From: Myotis daubentonii
Taxonomy: Eukaryota > Chordata > Mammalia > Chiroptera > Vespertilionidae
Assembly (NCBI RefSeq): GCF_963259705.1
Contig: NC_081840.1
Coordinates: 3,213,562-3,277,561 of the forward strand
DNA: 64,000 nt
Direction: 5' to 3'
Below, one piece after another: positions 21,401-29,500 of the stretch. Below the pieces are notes generated by a model. The model was not told where the DNA came from, did no database searches, and saw nothing but the letters and a program-made list of their open reading frames with translations. Each line of letters opens with the position of its first letter. Within the stretch, counting starts at the first letter, position 1. The translations under genes and the position numbers were made by a program.

Positions 21401-22981
21401 GAGACTCATGGATCGTTAAATTTATTTTATTTCTTTATGGGTCATTGAATTTTAAAATATCCACCATAATCCCTATCTTCTGGTAAGAATTACAGCAGTA
21501 CAGTACCCTGCCACAGTGCCTGGCATGGAGTGTATAGCTACTCCATTAATGTTGACTGCACTCAGGTGAGTTCCTATGTCCAATGTCAATAGGCAAACTG
21601 TGGCAGCTGGGCTGGCCTGATGTGGGCCTGGGTCTTCCCATTATCCTATGTACTCTCCCTAGTTTAAATCGTCTCGTTACGGATATTCATGCTAGTGCAA
21701 ATCAATGTAAGGGCCATAATGCAGAATTATCATAATTTGAGCTTTTCGAGTTTCTATGGCTAAGAAGTCATTACTTTGTTAAAATACTTTTTCATAAAAG
21801 GGAAAACCACAGCTTTTTTACACAGCTTAAATTAGGAGGAAAAAAAGTTTCCTTTTGTTCTTGCACAACTATCACAGGAAAGTCGTCTACACTTATGATG
21901 TCCTGCATGGAAACCGCTTAGGATTGCTTTTAGAAGAGTAAATAAAACTCTAGAACGGCACAACCGATTCAAACTGAGCAGCGAACTCCAGCGCAGTAAA
22001 TAAATGGCCGGGGGGAGGGGAAGCCACTTGTCAAACCCAAGGCGGCGCGTACTTAAGCAAAGCACTACCCAGTGAGCGTTCAAATGCAAGAGCAGCTGTC
22101 CGTGCTGAGCTGAAGTATACCTGAGGCACCTGCAGGCCACAAGGAGTCGCCTCACAGCCTCCGGATGGCAGGTAGGAAACAGGATTTAAATGCCCGAGAA
22201 TCGCAGCCTCAGCGCTTTTGCAACACCTGCGCTGGCTGACGCTCGGTCACGTGAAACCGCCCGCGCTCCCAGGGCCATTCACAGGCTGGCCTTGCACCAT
22301 GTCAACAAGCAAAGGCAGGCAAACCGGCGGGGGCGGCCTTCACCCAACTTTCTCCCGCTGGCAAACGCGGTTCCGAGTCCACGCTGTGCGAGGAGCCGAC
22401 CCCCAACACATGACCGAAAGCCTGGGAGTGCTGGCATCCCCGAGGTCCTCCATCCTTCCCGCTCCCGAGTGTCATCCCATGAAACAGGGGGTCCGTTTGC
22501 CACTGAACCCCCGCGACCCCTTCGATCGGAGGGGGCAGCCCGGTCACCTCCCTCCATGGACGCCTTCCCAGACCCCAGCCACTGACCCCACGGGTTCCCA
22601 CCGTGCAGACTCCAGTGTCTCGGTTACGTTTCTGGAACACGTGTTGGGAGGGCGCAAACTTGCTAGAAAGAGATGAAGCCACCCTTTCCGCACGGTTATC
22701 TGGGCCCTGCCGCACTGCCCAGGGAGGGGACGAATGTCACCAATTTTGGGATGACAGCCCTTCAAATCGCCCTACGGAGGGGAGCGAGGCCCGGCCGGCC
22801 GGCCGCCGGCAGCTCTTACCCATTTGTCCAAGGGGACCTGGGCGAGGGAGCCGGTGCCCTGGTACAGGTCCAGGCTGAGCTGCTCCAGGCTCAGCTTCTC
22901 CTGCAGGAAGTGGCCCAGGTACCGCTGCAGGAGGTACCGGCAGGCCCTCTTCTTGATGGACTCTGAGAACGGCCACGGCAT
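1..22981 (-). CDS. ATG2B: ATG2B, autophagy-related 2B: coding exons 1-8, 5' part of gene
   Basis: ATG2 proteins are rod-shaped lipid-transfer proteins that bridge the ER and the growing phagophore with WIPI partners and ATG9; ATG2B also acts at lipid droplets. Reading the minus strand, coding exons join as 22981-22820, 15525-15363, 10951-10799, 10374-10272, 9025-8863, 7651-7472, 3270-3174 and 1957-1772, giving 402 residues plus one base. The product begins MPWPFSESIKKRACRYLLQR, as mammalian ATG2B does, and this segment is the chorein-type N-terminal region that opens the lipid groove. Frame stays open through all junctions with matching phases (0,1,1,2,0,0,1,1). The remaining roughly 1,670 residues lie beyond the left edge. 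Intron 7 uses a GC donor. The paralogue ATG2A is excluded by synteny with GSKIP and AK7 and by recalled ATG2B sequence. Confidence 0.96.
209..417 (+). repeat. VES SINE
   Basis: Full copy from GCCCTAGCCAGTTTGGCTCA to AATAAAAATATATT, running into a (TA)n tract. The tRNA-like head has a diverged B box (GGTTCAATTCC). Confidence 0.9.
418..466. repeat. (TA)n tract
   Basis: Expanded from the A/T-rich SINE tail. Confidence 0.85.
552..673. mobile_element. Mariner-type MITE
   Basis: Terminal inverted repeats GGGTGCCCCCCAAAATGTAT and GGGTGTCCCCTAAAAATGTA (right end reversed) are flanked by TA on both sides (550-551, 674-675). 122 bp, noncoding. Tc1/mariner elements duplicate TA. Confidence 0.78.
841..1057 (-). 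repeat. VES SINE
   Basis: Reverse copy with 11-bp target duplications CAACATTTCTT on both sides (826-836, 1058-1068). Confidence 0.92.
1198..1410 (+). repeat. VES SINE
   Basis: Older copy; lacks part of the anticodon-loop segment (GATAGCCTGCAGCC). Confidence 0.88.
1772..1957 (-). CDS. ATG2B: ATG2B coding exon 8
   Basis: 186 nt, opening ENSSKLGLANKDRKNRP and ending ARTPSSR plus one base. The acceptor is CTTGTAG and the donor CCGTG|GTAAGC. The next exon is outside the window on the left. Confidence 0.95.
2533..2752 (+). repeat. VES-related SINE, GGCTCAGTTGGTTGG subfamily
   Basis: The head reads GGCGGCTCAGTTGGTTGGAG with CACCAAAAGGTTG in place of the usual anticodon stem. The tail is AATAAAAACATACCTTCAGG. 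Confidence 0.82.
2775..2990 (+). repeat. VES SINE
   Basis: Near-consensus copy, GCCCTAACCGGTTTGGCTCA, directly downstream of another SINE in ATG2B intron 7. Confidence 0.92.
3174..3270 (-). CDS. ATG2B: ATG2B coding exon 7, GC donor
   Basis: 97 nt encoding LDIDGQIDSIHLFLSPRQ through MLAAIAGP. The acceptor is TTTTTGAAG. The 5' splice site reads CCAG|GCAAGT, a GC donor in the strong context typical of GC-AG introns. A GT donor is not available without breaking the frame into exon 8. Confidence 0.94.
3829..4032 (+). repeat. VES-related SINE, GAACCAGGAGGTCA subfamily
   Basis: The head reads GTAGCTCGGTGGTTGAGCAT with TATGAACCAGGAAGTCACGG. The T-rich tail end is degraded. Confidence 0.82.
4292..4522 (+). 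repeat. VES SINE
   Basis: Young-looking copy with matching flanks AAACACTTATATTTGG on both sides. Confidence 0.94.
4648..4890 (+). repeat. VES-related SINE, AATATCCTC-tailed subfamily
   Basis: Ends ATCAATGGAAAAATATCCTC and AGTGAGGATTAAC. Flanks AAGAATTCTCC and AAGAATTCCCC. Confidence 0.85.
4955..5110 (-). repeat. MIR/L2-type ancient repeat
   Basis: GCTTTACAGATGAAGAAGCA and later CTAGAGCCAGGATTGTAACC resemble the conserved end shared by MIR and L2 elements. Family choice is uncertain. Confidence 0.5.
7472..7651 (-). CDS. ATG2B: ATG2B coding exon 6
   Basis: 180 nt, exactly 60 codons, opening ETEPKLSPSWNPKIVYEPHP and ending NEVLPGAK. The acceptor is ATTGTAG and the donor CTAAG|GTTAGT. Phase 0 at both ends. 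Confidence 0.95.
8200..8400 (+). mobile_element. Nonautonomous Helitron (HeliBat-like), first of a tandem pair
   Basis: It starts with TC after an A (8199) and ends CTAG at 8397-8400. A 3' hairpin of the form TGCACAAATTTCGTGCA precedes the end. No coding capacity. It is joined directly to a second Helitron. It lies in ATG2B intron 5. Confidence 0.85.
8401..8688 (+). mobile_element. Nonautonomous Helitron, second of a tandem pair
   Basis: It starts TCCTATATAATAAAAGGC, the canonical bat Helitron 5' end, immediately after the CTAG of its neighbour. It ends GGGCCTCTAG at 8688 before a T. It contains the segment GACTGTGAGAGGGAGCAGGC shared with the elements at 25062 and 38192. Confidence 0.88.
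8863..9025 (-). CDS. ATG2B: ATG2B coding exon 5
   Basis: 163 nt encoding TVYCDETADESSGINV through SSPVCSTAPV. The acceptor is TTTCAG and the donor CAGTG|GTAAGG. Starts in phase 2 and ends in phase 0. Confidence 0.95.
9026..10271 (-). other. ATG2B intron 4
   Basis: No young repeat or other feature recognised; the only intron over 1 kb in this part of the gene without a SINE. Confidence 0.8.
10272..10374 (-). CDS. ATG2B: ATG2B coding exon 4
   Basis: 103 nt encoding VLRRVKVTFIDTVLRIEH through LEIRIE. The acceptor is CTTTAG and the donor GAAAG|GTAAGA. Starts in phase 1 and ends in phase 2. No longer open frame reveals it because it is short; it was found by frame continuity with exons 3 and 5. 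Confidence 0.95.
10375..10798 (-). other. ATG2B intron 3
   Basis: Short, AT-rich, nothing recognised. Confidence 0.85.
10799..10951 (-). CDS. ATG2B: ATG2B coding exon 3
   Basis: 153 nt encoding ATGSEPMYWSSFMTSS through FAETIET. The acceptor is TTCTGCAG. The donor AACAG|GTTTGG is a weak match to consensus at +3 to +6. Starts and ends in phase 1. Confidence 0.95.
11144..11161 (+). repeat. Run of 18 G
   Basis: Pure poly-G followed by CGGCGCGGG, in ATG2B intron 2. Confidence 0.9.
11286..11458 (+). mobile_element. hAT-Charlie fossil
   Basis: Resembles the common mammalian Charlie-type nonautonomous element: GGAGTTGACAAATTTTCTGT, TTAGGCTTTGGGGGCCATGT, then AATAAAATTTTTTTTACAAA and GATTTGGCCTGCCAG. 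The right end is decayed. Confidence 0.65.
11559..11776 (+). repeat. VES SINE
   Basis: Exact 15-bp duplications AAAAGAATTAGTACA at 11544-11558 and 11777-11791. Confidence 0.95.
12456..12695 (+). repeat. MIR SINE
   Basis: GCATAGTGGTTAAGAACAAG, ACCTTGGACAAATTATTAAA and TGTGAGGATAATATTTGTAA follow the MIR consensus in order. Ancient tRNA-derived SINE. Confidence 0.8.
12795..13285 (+). repeat. L1 3' UTR fragment
   Basis: ATTGTACAATGAACACCTGC, AGATAAACTGCAGACATCAT and CCTAAATACCTCAGCATGTA follow the 3' noncoding part of old mammalian L1 elements. It contains a CT-rich run. Confidence 0.6.
13408..13620 (+). repeat. VES-related SINE, GGCTCAATTGGTTG subfamily
   Basis: The head is GCCCTGGCCAGGTGGCTCAA and the tail ACCTCTGGTGAGGGTTAA. 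Confidence 0.82.
13900..14953 (-). mobile_element. Long nonautonomous Helitron with GC-rich repeats
   Basis: Read on the minus strand it starts TCTACACTAATAAAAGAG and ends CGGGCCCCTAG at 13900, with host A and T on either side. Between lie about 700 bp of GC-rich degenerate tandem units built on GGCCTGACGCCTC and its inverse, which fold into hairpins, then a unique AT-richer 5' third. Several open frames in it are by-products of the units. It is in ATG2B intron 2. Confidence 0.9.
15363..15525 (-). CDS. ATG2B: ATG2B coding exon 2
   Basis: 163 nt, opening CLNEILESADAPLEV and ending FRPRPRL plus one base. The acceptor reads ...CTTTAG and the donor CTAG|GTAGGT. It starts in phase 0 and ends in phase 1. 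A second GT four bases downstream exists but would break the frame into exon 3. Confidence 0.95.
15727..15927 (+). repeat. VES-related SINE, GAACCAGGAGATCA subfamily
   Basis: First of three adjacent SINEs in ATG2B intron 1. The head is GTGTGGCTCAGTGATTGAGT. Confidence 0.85.
15928..16145 (+). repeat. VES SINE, GCCGAAACC subfamily
   Basis: Starts GCCGAAACCGGTTTGGCTCA inside the A-rich tail of the preceding SINE. Confidence 0.93.
16150..16361 (-). repeat. VES SINE
   Basis: Reverse copy whose T-rich start meets the A-rich tail of the preceding SINE, making an inverted SINE pair. Confidence 0.92.
16480..17560 (+). repeat. Probable second copy of the same old repeat
   Basis: AAAGTGTTCCAGGCAAAGAC, ACCATTGAAAGATTTTGAGT, AGGTGGAGATGTCTAGGAAG and AACCCTGGTAAACACCAAT resemble, in order, the later parts of the repeat at 24755. 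Old and diverged; family not named. It lies in ATG2B intron 1. Confidence 0.4.
18260..18485 (+). repeat. VES-related SINE, GGCTCAATAGGTTG subfamily
   Basis: Contains a CT-rich expansion (18391-18420). The tail is CATATTCTCAGGTGAGAATT. Confidence 0.82.
19242..19443 (+). repeat. VES SINE
   Basis: Diverged copy, GCCCTAGCAGGTTTGGCTCA. Similar flanks AGAGAAGACCA and AGAGACCAG. Confidence 0.87.
19566..19772 (+). repeat. VES-related SINE, GGCTCAGTTGGTTGG subfamily
   Basis: The head is GTCCTGGCCGGGTGGCTCAG and the tail ACATATCCTTGGGTAAGG. Confidence 0.82.
20274..20298. repeat. (AT)n tract
   Basis: About 12 AT units in ATG2B intron 1. Confidence 0.9.
20575..20815 (+). repeat. VES SINE
   Basis: Flanks AAGATTTATCAACAA and AAGATTTATCATCAA. 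The first two bases are lost (GCTGGCCGGTTTGGCTCA). Confidence 0.9.
21160..21310 (+). repeat. MIR SINE, partial
   Basis: GAATTAGACAGGTTTGAATT, then GTCACTTGGGGAAAATTATT and CCATCTGTAAAATGGAAAT match the central MIR region. Confidence 0.7.
22245..22254 (+). promoter_or_regulatory. CLEAR-like E-box in ATG2B intron 1
   Basis: GGTCACGTGA matches the CLEAR consensus GTCACGTGAC at nine of ten positions over its core. TFEB/TFE3 use such sites to activate autophagy and lysosome genes, which fits ATG2B. It is about 570 bp inside intron 1, within the CpG island. Binding is inferred. Confidence 0.5.
22637..22644. promoter_or_regulatory. Second palindromic E-box in ATG2B intron 1
   Basis: ACACGTGT contains the CACGTG core and lies about 180 bp downstream of ATG2B exon 1. 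Flanks fit CLEAR less well than the site at 22245. Confidence 0.35.
22820..22981 (-). CDS. ATG2B: ATG2B coding exon 1
   Basis: 54 codons, from the ATG at 22981-22979 to ...VPLDKW, followed by the donor GTAAGAGC. The initiation context has A at -3 and C at +4. It lies inside the CpG island. Phase 0 at the 3' end. It encodes the amphipathic and hydrophobic start of the chorein-like N terminus. Confidence 0.96.
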
Positions 22982-23432
22982 GATGAAGGCTGGCGGCGGC
23001 TGCGGGCGGCGGCGACTCCGGCCTCGTGGCGCAGACTCCGGCTCCAGGCCGCGACCGCGGCGCCTCGGGTCCCGGCCGGCGACCCCGGGCCGCGGGTGGG
23101 CCTAAGCCCGGGGCGGCTCCTCCATGCCCGCCGGCACCGGGCGTCCCTCAGGGCGACCCCATCTCCAGCGCCGCGTCGTTCGCTCTAGGCCTGGCGGACC
23201 GAGACGAGGCGCGGAAGAGTCCCCGTCGCCCCTGACCCGCGGGGTCCGGGGGATCCCCTTCCACACAGAGAGAGGGTGCAGGAGAGGCGGGGGGAGGCGA
23301 TAAGGCCCGAGGCAGGGGCTCAGCGGACACCTCCACCGCCGCCGCGCGACGAATTTGTTGTCATCCGGGGGCGCGCTCCCGGCTCTGGCGACGCTCCCGG
23401 CGCGTTCGCGAGACCTGGACTCCCTGCGCGCG

Positions 23433-23448
23433 ACCGGAAGTGACGTCA
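23433..23448 (+). promoter_or_regulatory. Overlapping ETS and CRE sites
   Basis: ACCGGAAGTG (23433-23442), a strong ETS/GABPA-type site, overlaps the full palindromic CRE TGACGTCA (23441-23448). Both are typical core elements of housekeeping CpG-island promoters. They lie between the two divergent genes, just upstream of the candidate GSKIP first exon. Confidence 0.75.
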
Positions 23449-23449
23449 C

Positions 23450-23594
23450 ACTGGGACTGGCGGAGGCGGGAAGAAGAGCCCGGAAGCGAGCGTTTCCGGC
23501 TCCGAGGGGGCGGGGCGAGGGGCGGAGGGGGCGGCGCCGCAGGTCGGCTCCTGACGCCCGGGGTGGGGAGACCCGGAGGACGGCGGGCGCGCAG
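23450..23594 (+). other. GSKIP: GSKIP candidate noncoding first exon
   Basis: A consensus-like donor, GCGCGCAG|GTGAGC, ends a GC-rich segment at 23594, downstream of the ETS-CRE site and GC boxes. The coding exon starts one base before its ATG, so a separate 5' UTR exon is required and this is the best candidate. The transcription start is not known, and the left end given here is a guess. Confidence 0.5.
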
Positions 23595-26500
23595 GTGAGC
23601 TGCCGCTGGGATGGCTGCGGGCGGGCGGGCGGCCGCCGAGAAGAGCTACCGGGAGGGGAGGGCAGGCCGGGGACCCCCCGAGCGGGACGCGGCGCCGCGG
23701 GCCCGGCCGGGAGGGGCGGCGGCTGGAGGGGCCGGAGGCGGGTCCGGCCTGGGCCGTCCCGGGCATCTCGGACGCCGCCCCGAGGGGAGAGCTGCCGCTG
23801 CCGCTGTCGCGCACCCCCGCCGCCCCGAACACTGCCCGGTGCTGCTCATTGTCAGCAAGTTCATCGTCGCCCGACTCGGTCAGGTATTGTCTCCAAAGCT
23901 CCCTCTTCGTTGCCGCTGGGCGGCTGGCAGCCTGCGGGCGCGCTCTTCGTCCTGGGTGCGCTGCCCTGGGACCAGGAAACTTGAGTTTTCGAGGCATTTG
24001 TGGGCAGAGCTGCTTTCTCTGATCAGCCCCCAGCTCCCTCCCCGCCTCGCGGAGACGTGGGCGAAGTCCTCGTTCCGGAGTCTGCGCCGTCGGCTATCTG
24101 CCTTTGAGGAGGCAGCTCCTGCCGAGGGGCACTGCTCGGAGGCGCCCCGAAAGGCCTGCGCCGGGGTTCGCCGGCCTGGAAGCCCGGCGCCCCGGGTTAC
24201 AGTCCTGACGCCGCCGCTTAGCCCAGCCGCTGTGCACCGGCACTGCCCCGGAGCCTTTGCCAGATGGGAGCCGATTAACGTCTGCTCCCGAGGATTGTTG
24301 TGAAAATCAACTATGATGACCGAACCTAAACAGAGCCCTGCCCCAGGTAGTTTAATTAAGAATAGCAGCCGAAGACGACCTGTGCAAGGAGAGCTTATTT
24401 GTTGGTAACTCGTGAATGCCTTCGAAATACCAGCACAGCCCCCCGAATATTGCCCGATAGAGGGCGCTCCGGTTCCCTTTCATTTTAGAACCAGGGTGCC
24501 GCCTGGAGTGCGTAGTGGGTCGGATTGTTGGTGCCCCACGTTCCTAAGAGGCTTGTCCCAAGCCTTCTCAGGGACTTCCAACCCCCTTGCTCCCGGCTCA
24601 TGCAAAAATACCGGGTCAGGCTCCATTAGGTGAAAGTGTTCCCACCTGGAAAGGTGAAAAGGGTAAATAAGAATCGGGCAAAACCTTCAAGGAACTTATG
24701 TCCTACATCCAAAGAGCTATTCCTTTTCTCAGTAAATCCTTACTGATTTCCTGCACGAGCCAGGGGCTGTTCTAGATGCTGGGGAGACAGCACTGAGCCA
24801 GCCGAGGCCCTGCCCTCCTGGAGCTGGCCTGTCATTGAAGGCAGGGGAAACAAACAATGATCAAATAAATAATGTGCCATGGCGTCCTCCATACAGGAAG
24901 CATGAGCAAGCCATTCCCTTCCCCTCTCTTCTTCCCCCACAGGCACCTATCCCCTAACTTTCTAAGGAACCTCATGATATTTTTTGCTACAGTCAATTCT
25001 TGCTTGCTTTTCTACAAATAAATAATGTGCCATATGGTGATGTGTGCTGTAGGGAAAAAATTCTATCTAATAAAGAGGGAATATGCTAATTGACCCTCAC
25101 ACTTTTGCAAAGATGGTGGTGCCCACAGCCAATAAGGAGGGGATATGCTAATTGACTGTCATGCCCTCAAAGATGACGATGCCCATAGCCACAAGGTGGT
25201 GGTGCCCAGTCCCCTCAGCCCCGCCGGGGTGGCAGGCGCACAGCAAGGCCGGGCCGCGGGCGGCCACTCCGTGCGCCTGCCTCCGGAGTCCTTCAGTCCC
25301 CCAGCCGCCCAGGGCCGGCCCGAGGTGCAGGCAAGCCCCAGATGGCCGCTGCCTAGGGCCAGCTGAGGCTTGTGCTGCCATCAGTGGCAGCAGCAGAGGT
25401 GTGATGGGGGTGTCACCTTCCCCTGGTCGCCAGGTCGCCTCCCGCCCCTGAGAGCTCCCCGACTGTGAGAGGGGGCAGGCTGGGCTGACGGACCCCCCTC
25501 CAGTGCATGAATTTTCATGTACCGGGCCTCTAGTAAATAAATAAAGCAATATAACCCTGGCTGGAGTGACTTGGTTGGGCGTCATCCCTTGCACCAAGAG
25601 GTTGCCAGTTTGATTCCCATCAGGGCACATGCCCGGGTTGTGAGCTTAATTCTGGTCAGGGGAATGTGGGAGGCAACTCATTGATGTTTCCATCTCACAT
25701 CGATGTTTCCCTCTCCTCCTTTCCTCTCTCTCTAAAAATCAATTTTTTAAATCTTTAAAAAAGATAAATAAAACAATATAAAGAGAATGGAGACAAGGAG
25801 ATTTGTCACTTTTATATAGAAGGGTAAGGAACAACCTCTTATTTAATAAGGTAACATTTTAGCAGAGACTTGGAGAAAGCTAGGTAGCAAGGCACATAAG
25901 TACCTGGAGTTCTTTTCCAGGCAGAGGAGCAACAAGTGCAAGGACCTATCCCGAGGGAGTGAAGGGGAAGGGGGTGAGGGAGGGTCAAGTCATGTAGTGC
26001 ATTGTAGGCCATTATAAGAACACTAGGGGCCCGGTGCACGAAATTCATGCACTGGGTGTGGGGGCGGGGAGTGTCCCTCAGCCCAGCCTGCCCCCTCTCA
26101 CATACTGGGAGCCCTCAGGCGTTGACCCCCATCACCCTCCAATCGCAGGATCGGCCCCTTGCCCAGGCCTGACGCCTCTGACAGAGGTGTCAGGCCTGGG
26201 CAGGAGACCCTCATTTCCCCCCATCACTGGTTCTGCCCCCAGCCCCCTCTGATTGCTGGCTCTGCCCCTTGCCCAGGCCTGATGCCTCGGCCAGAGGCGT
26301 AGACCCCCATCACCCTCTGATCACCTGATCGGCCCCTTGCCCAGGCCTGACGCCTCCGCCAGAGGTGTCAGGCTTGGACAGGGGACCTCCATCTCCCCCA
26401 GATCACTGGCTCTGGCCCCCGCCCAGGCCTGAGGCCTCTGGCCCAGGAATCATGCCTGGGCAGGGGACCCCCATCTCCCTCTGATCGCTTGCTCCACCCC

Positions 26501-29500
26501 CCGCCCAAGCCTGACGCCTCTGACCCAGGCTTCAGGCCTGGGCAAGGGGACCATCATATCCCCCCAATCCCCAGCTCAGCCCCCCGCCCAGGCCTGATGC
26601 CTCGGCCAGAGGAGTTGACCCTCATCGCCCTCCGATCACCAATCACCGGATCGGCCCCTTGACCAGGCCTGAGGCCTCCGGCAGAGGTGTCAGGCCTGGG
26701 CAGGGGACACCCAGCTCCCCGCGGTTGCAGGCTCCGCCCCTGCCCAGGCCTAACGCCTCTGGCTGAGGCGTCGGCTCGGGCAGCGGGGACCCACAGCTGC
26801 AGCGGCCCCGTGATCGTGGGCTCCGCTTTAGGCCCAGGCAAGGGACCCCTAGCTCCCGGGACTGCCAGCTTCGACCGTGCCCAGCTCCCATCGCTGGCTC
26901 CACCCCTACTTCCTGCTATCACTGGCCAGGGCGGAAAAGGCACCTGATTCTCTGATCATGGCTGGGGGGCAGGGCAAAGGCGGCCCCTCGGCCGCCTTTG
27001 CCCTGCCCCCCAGCTCTTAGCTCTCCCCTGGGTTTCCGATCACTGTCAGTGGCAGGGGGCTTCTTCCTGCTTTCCCTTTCGCCTCCCTGCATTGTGCCTA
27101 CATATGCAAATTAACCGCCATCTTGTTGGCAGTTAACTGCCAATCTTAGTTGGCAGTTCATTTGCATATAGCCCTGATTAGCCAATGAAAAGGGTATCGT
27201 CATACGCCAATTACCATTTTTCTCTTTTATTAGTGTAGACTAGAAGCCCGGTGCACGAATTCGTGCATGGGTGGGGTCTGGTCAGCCTGACCTGATGGAT
27301 GCCCATCAGGCCAGGTGGCAGGGGAGAGGGGCCACAGGAGGTTGGCCGGCCCCACCCCTGATGGGCAGGCAACGGGGGGCAGGGCTGGCCAGGGGGAGGC
27401 GCCACGGGAGATTGGGGGGGCCAATCAGGGTCCCGATCAGGCCTGTTGGCCGCCGCAGTGCCGTCATAGCGACTGTTCCTTCCGGTGGCTTGGCTTTTAT
27501 TTATATATAGATTGACTCTCACTCTGGATGAAGGAGTTTGAGGAGAGGAGTGACCTATTCTGGCCTGTTTTTACTAACTGCTTTGTTGAGAACAGATGGG
27601 TAGAAGTAGAGTGGCTTGGACTAGAGTAGTGGCAGTGAAGATGGTAAGAAGCAATTGGATTCTGGATATATTTTGAAGATAATAAGACATGTTTGTGAGT
27701 AATAATTATGATACTTGCCATAAAAGGAGCGTAAACAAAGTGGTATGAAAAGGTGGAATCTCATCTGGCAGGGAATTAGAATAGGCCTTGAGAGGTTTGA
27801 ACTGAACTCTTGAGTAATAGGTACAATTGACTTCTTTCAGGTTCACATGTTAAATAGTAAGTGACTTCTTTTGAAATATAGAATTACATTTAGGCTGTTT
27901 ATAGAATGCCTGAAATTTCAAATATCAGAAAAGGAAAATAAAATCGGAAGATTTTATAACAAACATACTCCCTTCACTGATTTTGTCTCTCCTATATTAC
28001 ATCAACTTTAATATCTTATTGGTTCCTTCATTCATGAGCTAAATACATTTTGACACATGATTACTATAGGTATGTGACCCAAGTAGAAAAGATTAGATAC
28101 TGCAAAAGAAAAGATTGGTGAACCTGAAGACAAAACAATGGAAACTATTGAAAGTGAAACAGAAAAGAAAATGAAAAAATTAACAAAGTTGTGAGGAATA
28201 GGACAGCTTCACTTGGACTCATATTCATGAAATTGTAGCCCCCAAAGAGAGGAGGGACAGATAATAATAATAATGAAGAAATAATTAGCAAAATTTGTTG
28301 AAATTTATTGAAAACTATAAACCCACAAGCAAGTGGTTCAGTGAACCCAAAGAAAAAGAAACATGAAAAAAAACTATACCACCCTAACCGCTTTGGCTCA
28401 GTGGATAGAGCATCAGCCTGCGGACTCAAGGGTCCCAGGTTTGATTCCAGTCAAGGGCATGTACCTTGGCAGCTGATCGATGTTTCTCTCTCATCGATGT
28501 TTCTAACTCTCTATCCCTCTCCCTTCCTCTCTGTAAAAAATCAATAAAATATATTAAAGAAAAAGAAAGAAAATAAAACTATACCAAGTGGAACAAAGAT
28601 AACAATGGGATCAGATTTATCATAGGAAACAATGCAAGCAAACTGATAATAGAGAAACATCTTTAAAGTCTTGAAAGGGGGGGGCAAACTGTCAACCTAA
28701 GATTTTTATACCTAGCAAAAATACCTTTCAAAATGGAAGGTGAAAGGAAGTCCTGTTCAGATATACAAAAGCTGAAAGAAGTTAACAGCAGCAGATTTAT
28801 ACTGCAGGAAATGTTGAAGGAAAATTGAATGGCAGAAGGAAAATGGTACAGGTTATAGACCCAGATGTAGATCAACACAAAGGAATGAGGGCACCAGAAA
28901 TGGTAACTATATGGTTAACTCTAAAATACCTGTGCAGTGATGATGGTGCTGGAGTTACAAAGCATGAAACCTATAGTTAAGGAACCTTTCCAAAGGAGAC
29001 AGTGAACTTGGCAAGTACTCTGAGCCTCCTTTTAATAGAACCATGTAAACTAGCTGTTTATATTGCCCATCCAATATATTAATTAACTTTTCCAAAAAGA
29101 AAGGGCAGAAAATGAAGTCTCTTCAACTATCTGAACACTGTTTTTCCTGCTGATAGCATATGGACACTGTGGTACAGAGACTATGCCTCCCACCCATGTT
29201 GCCCATGTCCTAATTCCCAGAAACTGTGAACATGATGCCTTAAATGGCAAAAGGAACTTCCTAGATTTCTCACCTCCAGAATTGTAAGAAAATAAATTTG
29301 TGTCGTTTTAATTTACTATATTTGTGATAATTTGTGACAGCAGCAATGCAAACTAATATAGAAACATATTAATATTCAAATTCTACAAAGCTTTATAAGC
29401 ACTTTGTATATGACAGGTATAAAAATATCATTAGGGTTCCATTTATTTACATCCTTTTCTATAAAGCTGTTGAAGAGCTAGATCAATCATTGCTTTTTAT

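Larger units (their letters stand above)
15526..22819 (-). other. ATG2B intron 1
   Basis: A three-SINE cluster, an old repeat copy, four more SINEs, an AT tract and a MIR. The last 600 bp are in the CpG island with two E-boxes. 17560-18250, 18490-19240 and 21310-22190 are otherwise unremarkable. Confidence 0.85.
22190..24290. promoter_or_regulatory. CpG island with divergent ATG2B/GSKIP promoter
   Basis: A roughly 2-kb GC-rich, CpG-dense stretch surrounds ATG2B exon 1 on the minus strand and the candidate GSKIP first exon on the plus strand. The ATG2B start codon (22981) and the GSKIP donor (23594) are about 600 bp apart on opposite strands, the usual layout of a shared bidirectional promoter. 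GC boxes (GGGGGCGGGGCGAGG near 23505) are present and no TATA box was seen. Several long open frames here reflect GC richness only. Confidence 0.85.
24755..27720 (+). repeat. Old interspersed repeat split by Helitrons and a SINE
   Basis: Pieces at about 24755-25061, 25760-26022 and 27512-27720 read as one old mammalian repeat (GGCTGTTCTAGATGCTGGGG ... AGCAGAGACTTGGAGAAAGC ... TGGATATATTTTGAAGAT). The gaps are exactly the Helitrons and SINE listed here. I do not name the family. Confidence 0.55.

Noticed and set aside
23355..24303. Long overlapping open frames in both strands of the CpG island (209, 230 and 183 codons)
   Set aside because: Low stop frequency is expected in GC-rich sequence; composition is Ala/Gly/Arg/Pro-rich with no family resemblance, and they overlap the promoter.
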